Shown here: positions 1 through 5,002 of the stretch, piece by piece
How the letters are laid out: each line of letters begins with the position of its first letter
How positions within the stretch are numbered: position 1 is the stretch's first letter
From: DASQUP01 sp035641235
GTDB taxonomy: Bacteria; Actinomycetota; CADDZG01; WHSQ01
Direction of reading: 5' to 3'
Assembly (NCBI GenBank): GCA_035641235.1
Contig: DASQUP010000109.1
Span: 1-14,756, forward strand
Length of the DNA: 14,756 bases
Notes under the pieces: generated by a model
What the model saw: only the letters and a program-made list of their open reading frames with translations
Told to the model about the DNA's origin: nothing
Database searches by the model: none
Made by a program: the position numbers and the translations under genes

Positions 1-1059
1 CAGCAGTTCATCGACCAGGTCGAGACCCTCGCCATCGAGCGGGCCAAGTCCCTGTTCGGTGTCGATCATGCCAACGTGCAGCCCTACTCGGGATCGCCCG
101 CGAACCTCGCCGTCTACTTCGCGTTCCTCGAGCCGGGCGACACGGTGATGGGCATGTCCCTGCCGATGGGCGGCCATCTCACCCACGGATGGGACGTATC
201 GATCACCGGAAAATGGTTCCGTCCGGTCCGCTACGGCGTGCGGCGGGAGACCGGGCGCATCGACATGGACGAGGTTCGGCAGCTGGCACTGGAACACCGC
301 CCGAAGCTCATCTTGTGCGGCGGAACGGCGATCCCGCGCACGATCGACTTTCCGGGCTTCGCCGAGATAGCGCGCGAAGTCGATGCGATCCTCGTCGCCG
401 ATATCGCCCACATCGCCGGCCTAATCGCCGGCGGTGCACACCCCACTCCCGTATCCCATGCGGAAGTGATAACGACGACGACCCACAAGACGCTCCGCGG
501 CCCGCGCGGGGCGATGATCATGAGCACCGAGGAGCACGCTCGAGCCCTCGACCGGGCGGTGTTTCCCGGCTTGCAGGGCGGTCCCCACAACCACACGACC
601 GCCGGCATAGCGGTCGCATTGAAGGAAGCGGCCCAGTCCGAGTTCCGCGTCTACGCGCATCAGATCGTCACGAACGCGAAGGCGCTGGCGGCCGCCCTGG
701 TCGACCGCGGTTTCGAGCTCGTATCGGGTGGGACGGACAACCACCTCATTCTCATCGACCTAACCAACAAGGAGATTGGGGGGAAACCGGCTGCGCAGGC
801 ACTCGACCGAGCCGGACTGGAAACGAACTACAACACGGTCCCGTTCGACCCCCGAAAGCCGTTCGATCCCTCGGGGCTCCGTCTCGGCACGCCCCCCGTG
901 ACGAGCCGGGGGATGGGCCCCGACGAGATGACACACATCGCTCAGTGGATCGATGAGGGAGTCGAAGCGGCCAAACGCGAGGACGAGAACGCCCTCGAGA
1001 AGATCTTCGGCGAGGTCAAGGCGCTGACGTCCGAGTTCCCGGCGCCGGGCATCCCCTAG
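1..1059 (+). CDS. glyA: Serine hydroxymethyltransferase, 3' part (5' end outside window)
   Basis: PLP-dependent cytosolic enzyme that interconverts serine plus tetrahydrofolate with glycine plus 5,10-methylene-tetrahydrofolate, supplying glycine and one-carbon units. The frame is open from base 1, so the start lies upstream; 352 codons are visible, against about 415-430 residues for the family, so roughly the first 65-75 residues are missing. Visible landmarks in order are VQPYSGSPAN (GTG at 76 is an internal valine, not a start), the GGHLTHG substrate region, DIAHIAGLI with the PLP-ring aspartate, and the Schiff-base motif TTTTHKTLRGPRG, whose lysine codon is at 487-489. GGPHNHTTAGIAVALKEA follows, a variant common outside the E. 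coli-type enzymes. Stop is TAG at 1057-1059. The gene converges on the minus-strand zinc-ribbon gene with 21 bp between stops and no obvious terminator. Family assignment is essentially certain. Confidence 0.97.
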   Translation, partial: QQFIDQVETLAIERAKSLFGVDHANVQPYSGSPANLAVYFAFLEPGDTVMGMSLPMGGHLTHGWDVSITGKWFRPVRYGVRRETGRIDMDEVRQLALEHRPKLILCGGTAIPRTIDFPGFAEIAREVDAILVADIAHIAGLIAGGAHPTPVSHAEVITTTTHKTLRGPRGAMIMSTEEHARALDRAVFPGLQGGPHNHTTAGIAVALKEAAQSEFRVYAHQIVTNAKALAAALVDRGFELVSGGTDNHLILIDLTNKEIGGKPAAQALDRAGLETNYNTVPFDPRKPFDPSGLRLGTPPVTSRGMGPDEMTHIAQWIDEGVEAAKREDENALEKIFGEVKALTSEFPAPGIP

Positions 1060-1080
1060 TCGCCGGCGTCAGAGCGGGAT

Positions 1081-1311
1081 CTATTCGGTCGGCACCCAAT
1101 CGTGATTGCACGATCTGCACACGATCGATCCCATGACGATCGACAATCGTGTGCTCCCGCACGATGGGCAACGGGCGAAGTCCTGGGTCCAAGTTCCCGT
1201 CTGGCATTCGGGGCACACGAGGATCTGCCTGTGGTCGATGACTCCCCGCGCCCACGGTGACGACCCCCGACTTGGATCCGTCTGCACCCGCCCACACCGG
1301 TAACACGGCAT
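1081..1311 (-). CDS. Small double zinc-ribbon protein, function unknown
   Basis: Predicted 76-residue protein, ATG at 1311-1309 (minus) and TAG at 1083-1081. Four CxxC knuckles are visible: C3-C6, C33-C36, C48-C51 and C65-C68. They could pair as two zinc ribbons, about residues 3-36 and 48-68. There is no signal peptide or membrane segment, so it should be cytosolic. The frame stays open further upstream, but the cysteine pattern begins right at this ATG and the upstream codons overlap the repeat region, so I prefer this short form. No Shine-Dalgarno is at a usable distance. A TACTCT hexamer ends 6 nt before the ATG, which suggests a leaderless transcript. The 47-bp inverted repeat at 1333-1379 lies 21 nt upstream. 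Zinc ribbons of this kind occur in RNA- or protein-binding small proteins, but I do not assign a function. Confidence that it is a real gene rests on the regular cysteine spacing. Confidence 0.7.
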   Translation of the reverse strand: MPCYRCGRVQTDPSRGSSPWARGVIDHRQILVCPECQTGTWTQDFARCPSCGSTRLSIVMGSIVCRSCNHDWVPTE

Positions 1312-1346
1312 AGCAGAAGAGTAGCGAGTTCCTTCTGTCTGCTCAG
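1312..1346 (-). promoter_or_regulatory. Candidate leaderless promoter of the zinc-ribbon gene
   Basis: On the minus strand TACTCT (1323-1318) matches the TANNNT form of a sigma-70-type -10 hexamer and ends 6 nt before the ATG at 1311, so transcription would start at or beside the A of the start codon. The matching -35 position (about 1341-1346) has only a poor sequence and falls inside one arm of the 47-bp inverted repeat. This would fit an activated or repressed promoter. Leaderless genes are common in Actinobacteria. No transcription data support this call. Confidence 0.35.
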
Positions 1347-1379
1347 TGTCTCGTTTTCCGGAACAATGAGCAGACAGAA
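1333..1379. repeat. 47-bp inverted-repeat element, copy A
   Basis: A perfect 13-bp inverted repeat: TTCTGTCTGCTCA at 1333-1345 and its reverse complement at 1367-1379, separated by 21 bp that contain the palindrome TTCCGGAA (1356-1363). Copy B at 3466-3512 has the same arms and exactly the same total length and arm-to-arm offset (34 bp), although the internal sequence differs. Conserved arms and offset with a variable centre suit a protein-binding site with two half-sites, or a structured RNA element, better than random similarity. It sits between the stop of the downstream GGDEF gene and the start of the zinc-ribbon gene. There is no T-tract on either side, so a canonical intrinsic terminator is unlikely. 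Confidence 0.8.
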
Positions 1380-1397
1380 TGAATTTCCGGGAGACTC

Positions 1398-1410
1398 TCA
1401 GCAGACGGAA
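1398..1410 (-). repeat. Third, degenerate copy of the 13-bp repeat arm
   Basis: Reads TTCCGTCTGCTGA on the minus strand, differing by one base from the arm of copy B (TTCTGTCTGCTGA). It is in the same orientation as the 1367-1379 arm and 31 bp from it, about three helical turns. Both arms are flanked by a TTCCGG block and a GAA, so the stretch 1356-1414 looks like an imperfect direct repeat of about 30 bp. It begins 8 bp before the stop of the GGDEF gene at 1418 in plus-strand order. Confidence 0.6.
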
Positions 1411-1417
1411 CGAAGAA

Positions 1418-2383
1418 TCAGGGGGCTGCGGTGACCCGGTTGCGGCCCGCCCGCTTCGCTTGGTACATCGCGTCGTCGGCGCGCCGGAGCATCTGGTCGC
1501 TCGACTCCACCCCGTCCCATTGGGCGACGCCGATGCTTGAGGTGGTTTCATTGGGAGTGGCCCCCCGAAGCCGCTCCCCGACCACCAAGGCATGGTCCAT
1601 CGAGCAGTCGGGAAGGATCACGGCGAACTCGTCTCCTCCGTAGCGCGCCAGCAGGTCGGCGGAGCGGAGCCGCTCGTGCCACGCCGCGCCGCAGGCCTTC
1701 AGCAATCTGTCCCCCGCCGAATGTCCGAGGGTGTCGTTGACCTCTTTCAAGTTGTCAACGTCGATGAGCAGCACGGTCACCGGACGTTTGTCCCTGGCAG
1801 CGCGCTCGAGCTCACGTGCGAGCTCTTCCTCCATCGTTCTTCGATTGAACAGACCGGTGAGCGAATCGGTCCTAGCGAGCAGTCTGATCTGATGGGTCAG
1901 CCAGTTAACGATCATCCCGGCGATCATGAACGAACCCATCATCACGAACCATTCGCTCACCCAGTGGTTATTTGGCTCGTTGACGAGCAGCACGAGCCCG
2001 TAGCCGAGAGCGCCGCCGGCGAAGTGAAGGAGCATCACTCGCCGGGAGAAGAAGTAGGCCGCGTACAGCGCGCCCCACAGGTAGAGGAGGCTGTAGTTCT
2101 CCGTTGCCTCCATCGATCCGCCCGTGTACATACCAATCGCGATGAGGAGGTTTCCCACCTGGAGAAGGACGTGAAAGTGCCACACACGCATGCGGGGGCC
2201 CGCCTTCAGAACGGCCGCCGCACACAGAAGTGCAACCCCGGACGTGATCGCGTCGGAGACCGGGTCGGGGCCCTCTCCGTGGGGCAGGACAAGAGCTACG
2301 AGCGTCAGCGCCGCACCCGCCGCGAACATGATGGCGGCTGCCACCGACATCGTTCGGACCTCGTGAAGTGGGCGGTTATTCAT
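1418..2383 (-). CDS. Membrane-bound diguanylate cyclase (six-helix sensor plus GGDEF), second of tandem pair
   Basis: Predicted 321-residue protein that would make cyclic di-GMP from two GTP at the cytoplasmic membrane. Residues about 13-165 contain roughly six hydrophobic helices (13-34, 44-62, 71-88, 98-115, 117-135, 145-163), with no recognisable extracytoplasmic ligand domain. The GGDEF domain covers about 171-321: TDSLTGLFNRR, metal-binding D208 in IDVDN, an intact inhibitory I-site RSAD (240-243) and the active-site motif GGDEF (249-253). Catalysis and product feedback are therefore both expected. Start is ATG at 2383, 9 bp after the stop of the upstream paralogue. ATG at 2350 (residue 12) has a better-placed AGG and is an alternative; HxxRTM is shared with the paralogue, which mildly favours the longer form. 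It is cotranscribed with the paralogue and followed by the repeat cluster at 1333-1410. Signal sensed is unknown. Confidence 0.9.
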   Translation of the reverse strand: MNNRPLHEVRTMSVAAAIMFAAGAALTLVALVLPHGEGPDPVSDAITSGVALLCAAAVLKAGPRMRVWHFHVLLQVGNLLIAIGMYTGGSMEATENYSLLYLWGALYAAYFFSRRVMLLHFAGGALGYGLVLLVNEPNNHWVSEWFVMMGSFMIAGMIVNWLTHQIRLLARTDSLTGLFNRRTMEEELARELERAARDKRPVTVLLIDVDNLKEVNDTLGHSAGDRLLKACGAAWHERLRSADLLARYGGDEFAVILPDCSMDHALVVGERLRGATPNETTSSIGVAQWDGVESSDQMLRRADDAMYQAKRAGRNRVTAAP

Positions 2384-2392
2384 CGCTGCTGG

Positions 2393-3415
2393 TCACATTC
2401 CGACGACTGGATCGGCGGCGCCGACCCCGGGGACAAGCGGTGCGAGGGGCGCTGCGACGACCCGGTTCCGGCCCCGGCGCTTGGCTTCGTAGAGCGCGCG
2501 GTCGGCGCGCCGCAAGAGATCGTCCGAAGTTTCGTTGCCGTCCCACAGCGCGATTCCGACGCTGCAGCTGTAACCGCCCGAGATCGCTGCGCACAGCCGC
2601 TCGGCGACGATCGTGGCGTCGTGCAGCGAGCAGTCCGGGAGAATGGCTGCGAATTCGTCGCCTCCGTAGCGAGCGAGCAGGTCTCCCGATCGCAATCTCT
2701 CTTGCCACGCCGATCCGGCGGACTTCAAGAGATGGTCTCCCGCCCTGTGGCCGTGTGCGTCGTTGATGCTCTTGAGGTTGTCCACGTCCACGAGCAGAAC
2801 ACTTATCGGTCGCTGGTCGCGTTCGGCGCGTCCGATCTCACGAACGAGCTCCTGCTCGAGCGTCCGGCGGTTCGCCAGACTGGTGAGCGGGTCGGTCCTT
2901 GCCAGCGAATGGATGCGATGGGTCATCCAGTTCACAACGAACCCTGCGACCACGAATGAACCCACCATGACAAACCATTCGGCGAGCCACTCGAGGTTCT
3001 CGGACCGCACCCAGACAACGGCGGCGTACGAGATTGCGCCACTGGACATGTGAAGCAGCATGATCAGCCGCGAGAAGAAGTAAGAGGCGTAGAGCGCACC
3101 CCACAGGTACAGGAGGGCATAGACCCTGGACACCCCGACGTCGCCCGCAGCGTAGATGCCGAGGGCAATGAGAAGGTTCCCGAATTGCAGTAGGACGTGG
3201 AACCCCGAAAGCGGCAGCCACCGGCCCACCAGCGCCAGCATGGCGCCGGCGGCAATGGCAATCGACGACGTCACGACCTGGGTGTTGGAGGCCATGCCCT
3301 CGGGGTGGGGAAGGCGCGTGGCGATAAGGGTGAGGATGCCTCCGGACGCGAACATAACGGCGCCTGCCAGCGCCATTGTCCTGCTGTCGTGGATCCCGGC
3401 GGCTCCCCGTCTCAC
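2393..3415 (-). CDS. Membrane-bound diguanylate cyclase (six-helix sensor plus GGDEF), first of tandem pair
   Basis: Predicted 340-residue paralogue of the neighbouring gene, with the same architecture: about six hydrophobic helices over residues 15-167, then a GGDEF domain from about 173. Landmarks are TDPLTSLANRR, D210 in VDVDN, I-site RSGD (242-245), GGDEF (251-255) and RRADRALYEAKRRGRNRV. All catalytic and feedback residues are present, so it should be an active c-di-GMP synthase. It carries about 17 extra C-terminal residues, proline/glycine/valine-rich, not found in the paralogue. Start is GTG at 3415-3413; an in-frame TAG lies just upstream (3424-3422), so it cannot be longer. ATG at 3376 (residue 14) is an alternative. 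The two proteins are similar along the whole length, including membrane segments, which indicates tandem duplication. Copy B of the 47-bp inverted repeat lies 50 nt upstream of the GTG. Confidence 0.9.
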   Translation of the reverse strand: MRRGAAGIHDSRTMALAGAVMFASGGILTLIATRLPHPEGMASNTQVVTSSIAIAAGAMLALVGRWLPLSGFHVLLQFGNLLIALGIYAAGDVGVSRVYALLYLWGALYASYFFSRLIMLLHMSSGAISYAAVVWVRSENLEWLAEWFVMVGSFVVAGFVVNWMTHRIHSLARTDPLTSLANRRTLEQELVREIGRAERDQRPISVLLVDVDNLKSINDAHGHRAGDHLLKSAGSAWQERLRSGDLLARYGGDEFAAILPDCSLHDATIVAERLCAAISGGYSCSVGIALWDGNETSDDLLRRADRALYEAKRRGRNRVVAAPLAPLVPGVGAADPVVGM

Positions 3416-3465
3416 TTTGAGCTATTCGGCCGGCCCGGCGCTCCGCTTGATACGTCGTTCAGGCG

Positions 3466-3512
3466 TTCTGTCTGCTCAGATCCGCGGATTTCGCGGTTTT
3501 CAGCAGACAGAA
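3466..3512. repeat. 47-bp inverted-repeat element, copy B
   Basis: Left arm TTCTGTCTGCTCA (3466-3478) is identical to that of copy A. The right arm reads TTCTGTCTGCTGA on the minus strand (3512-3500). The two pair over 11 bp, with a mismatch near the inner end. A nested hairpin CCGCG (3482-3486) / CGCGG (3492-3496) with loop GATTT sits in the centre. Total length and the 34-bp arm offset equal copy A. It lies upstream of the GGDEF operon start and ends 14 bp before the putative -35 of rplY, so it could influence either direction. An A6 run (3511-3516) follows on the plus strand. Confidence 0.8.
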
Positions 3513-3526
3513 AAAAGTGGCCCGAT

Positions 3527-3556
3527 TTGAGGAAAGGCGGTCGGAGCGGCCATAAT
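3527..3556 (+). promoter_or_regulatory. Probable sigma-70-type promoter of the rplY operon
   Basis: TTGAGG (3527-3532) and CATAAT (3551-3556) are separated by 18 bp and match the -35 and -10 consensus at 4/6 and 5/6 positions. This is a strong match for such GC-rich DNA. Transcription would begin near 3563 and give a leader of about 100 nt before the rplY ATG at 3667. Confidence 0.55.
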
Positions 3557-3566
3557 GGGCCGGTTC

Positions 3567-3583
3567 GGGCCGCCCGGCGGCCC
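3567..3583 (+). other. GC-rich hairpin in the rplY leader
   Basis: GGGCCG (3567-3572) and CGGCCC (3578-3583) form a 6-bp GC stem around a 5-nt loop, a few bases after the predicted transcription start. It may stabilise the 5' end or may only reflect base composition. No U-tract follows. Confidence 0.3.
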
Positions 3584-3666
3584 CCGCCCCCTGATTCGTC
3601 CGCCAATCGATGGGCATCCGCGGCCGGCGCCGAGGGCGTAAATGCGGAAACGAGCTGGAGGACCCG

Positions 3667-4356
3667 ATGGCTGAACTGAAGCTACAGGCAACGAGGCGCG
3701 ACGAGAGCGGCAAGGGCGCCGCCCGCCGGGCGCGCGCCGCCGGCCGTGTTCCCGCCGTGCTGTATGGGCGGGGGATGGACCCTGTTTCCCTCGAGGTCGA
3801 TCGGCGGGAGTTCGTAACTGCCCTCAAGACCGACGCGGGCATGAACGTCCTGCTCGACATCGAGTTCGACGGCACCAATACCCTGGCTCTGACCCGCGAG
3901 CTCCAGCGCGACCCCGTCCGGGGCACACTGCTTCATGCCGACTTCGTCAAGGTCGATCGGACGCAGGCCATCGAGGTGGAGGTTCCGGTTCATCTCGTGG
4001 GTGAGGCTCAGGGCACGAAGGAGGGAGGAGCGCTCGAGAATCCTCTGTTCTCCGTTCACGTTCGAACCCTTCCCGGGAACGTGCCCGAGGCCGTCGAGGC
4101 GGACGTCTCGGCGATGAACATCGGCGACACACTCCGGGTGGCCGATCTGCGTGTCCCGGCAGATGTCGAGATCCTCAACGATCCCGAAGCAGTCGTTGCA
4201 TCCATCGCCGCCCCGATCACCGAGGAGGAGCTGGAGGCCATGGAGGCAGAGGCGGGGATCGAGATGGAGGCTCCCGAGCCCGAGGTCGTCGAAGAGGGCG
4301 CAGAGCCCGCCGAAGAGGAGGCAGCACCTGCCGAAGAGCAGGCCGAGGAGTCGTAA
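3667..4356 (+). CDS. rplY: 50S ribosomal protein L25, long (Ctc/TL5-type) form
   Basis: Ribosomal protein that binds 5S rRNA in the central protuberance of the 50S subunit. The 229-residue product has the N-terminal L25 beta-barrel (about 1-95: LQATRRDESGKGAARRARAAG, then VPAVLYGRG and LLHADF). A TL5/Ctc C-terminal beta domain (about 98-185: EVEVPVHLVGEAQG, GGALENPL, ADLRVPADVEIL) and a disordered glutamate/alanine tail (about 190-229) follow. The tail is longer and more acidic than needed for rRNA binding but is common in actinobacterial L25. ATG at 3667 was chosen because GGAGG (3657-3661) is 5 nt upstream and MAELKLQA is the family N-terminus; an earlier in-frame ATG at 3610 lacks these. 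First gene of a run with pth, 18 bp away. Confidence 0.96.
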   Translation: MAELKLQATRRDESGKGAARRARAAGRVPAVLYGRGMDPVSLEVDRREFVTALKTDAGMNVLLDIEFDGTNTLALTRELQRDPVRGTLLHADFVKVDRTQAIEVEVPVHLVGEAQGTKEGGALENPLFSVHVRTLPGNVPEAVEADVSAMNIGDTLRVADLRVPADVEILNDPEAVVASIAAPITEEELEAMEAEAGIEMEAPEPEVVEEGAEPAEEEAAPAEEQAEES

Positions 4357-4361
4357 CCGGC

Positions 4362-4367
4362 AGGGAG
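4362..4367 (+). promoter_or_regulatory. Ribosome binding site of pth
   Basis: AGGGAG ends 7 nt before the pth ATG at 4375 and lies inside the 18-bp gap after rplY. It fixes the pth start and shows that the gene is translated from its own site within the rplY transcript. Confidence 0.6.
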
Positions 4368-4374
4368 CACTGCG

Positions 4375-4989
4375 ATGAAGTTGTTCCGGCGCGGCCCGGA
4401 CGACGGGGTCACCGACCGCTGGTTGATTGCCGGGCTCGGCAATCCCGGCGCGCGTTATGCCGGCACCCGGCACAATGCCGGCGCGATGGTGCTCGATCAG
4501 CTCGTCGAGGAATCCGGCTCATCTCTCAAGCGACACAAGAGCGGATGTGTCATCGCCGAGACGAATCTGGGCGGAGCGCGTGTCGTACTTGCCAGACCGC
4601 TTGCATTCATGAACGAATCGGGGCGCCCGATCCGGGAGCTTGCCCGTTGGTACAAGATCCCGGTCGACCGGGTAGTGGTCGTGCACGACGAACTCGATCT
4701 TCCCTTCGGGGACGTTCGAGTGAAGATGGGCGGAGGGCTCGCAGGGCACAACGGGCTTCGGTCGATCGTGAACCACCTCGGCAGCAAGGACTTCGCGCGT
4801 GTGCGTATCGGTATTTCGAAGCCGCCGGGGCGGAAGCAGGGGACCGATCACGTCCTCGACGAATTCGACTCGAGGGAGCGACGCGATCTCCCCGAAGTCA
4901 TCGATCGTGCGGCCCATGCGGTGGAACGCATCCTCGAGGCCGGGTTCGAGAGGGCGATGAACGAAGTCAACACCCGGACCACTGGATAA
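4375..4989 (+). CDS. pth: Peptidyl-tRNA hydrolase (Pth1)
   Basis: Cytosolic esterase that frees tRNA from peptidyl-tRNAs dropped by stalled ribosomes, so the tRNA can be recharged. The 204-residue product carries every catalytic or binding residue of the family at regular offsets to the E. coli enzyme: N23 in GLGNPG, catalytic H33 in GTRHNAG, N80 in FMNESG, D105 in HDELDLPFG and N126 in GHNGLRS (E. coli N10, H20, N68, D93, N114). The first 12-13 residues are an extra hydrophilic N-terminus. Next to rplY, as in many Gram-positive and actinobacterial genomes, so a translation-quality pair. mfd follows after 13 bp. Start ATG 4375 is supported by the AGGGAG site. Confidence 0.97.
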   Translation: MKLFRRGPDDGVTDRWLIAGLGNPGARYAGTRHNAGAMVLDQLVEESGSSLKRHKSGCVIAETNLGGARVVLARPLAFMNESGRPIRELARWYKIPVDRVVVVHDELDLPFGDVRVKMGGGLAGHNGLRSIVNHLGSKDFARVRIGISKPPGRKQGTDHVLDEFDSRERRDLPEVIDRAAHAVERILEAGFERAMNEVNTRTTG

Positions 4990-5002
4990 ACTAGGCCACC
5001 CC

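Larger units (their letters stand above)
3416..3666. other. Divergent intergenic region between the GGDEF pair and rplY
   Basis: This 251-bp stretch separates the minus-strand GGDEF operon from the plus-strand rplY operon. From left to right it contains 50 bp of GGDEF-gene leader in which I see no clear -10 hexamer, inverted-repeat copy B (3466-3512), a good plus-strand promoter (3527-3556), a GC-rich leader hairpin (3567-3583) and the rplY Shine-Dalgarno (3657-3661). No credible small ORF was found here. Confidence 0.7.

Noticed and set aside
76..1059. GTG at 76 as the start of glyA
   Set aside because: The frame is open to base 1 and the upstream codons encode conserved SHMT sequence (FIDQVETLAIERAKSLFG), so the gene begins outside the window.
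1356..1414. Short direct repeats as a CRISPR fragment
   Set aside because: Only two imperfect units with no regular spacer series and no cas genes nearby.
1592..2959. 455-codon plus-strand open frame across both GGDEF genes
   Set aside because: It is antisense to two recognisable GGDEF genes, has no domain or hydrophobic pattern and spans their junction. It is a shadow of high-GC codon use in paralogous genes.
1333..3512. Inverted repeats interpreted as intrinsic terminators
   Set aside because: Neither copy is followed by a T-tract in the direction of a gene that ends there, and copy B lies upstream of genes on both sides.
1333..3512. Inverted repeats interpreted as a c-di-GMP riboswitch or as terminal repeats of a mobile element
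   Set aside because: No GEMM-type conserved core is visible in the leaders. No transposase, target-site duplication or further boundary is seen; the 2.1 kb between the copies holds only two GGDEF genes, so mobility remains unsupported.
3682..4473. 263-codon minus-strand open frame opposite rplY
   Set aside because: The opposite strand encodes full-length L25 and the start of Pth. The antisense product is low-complexity and matches nothing I know.
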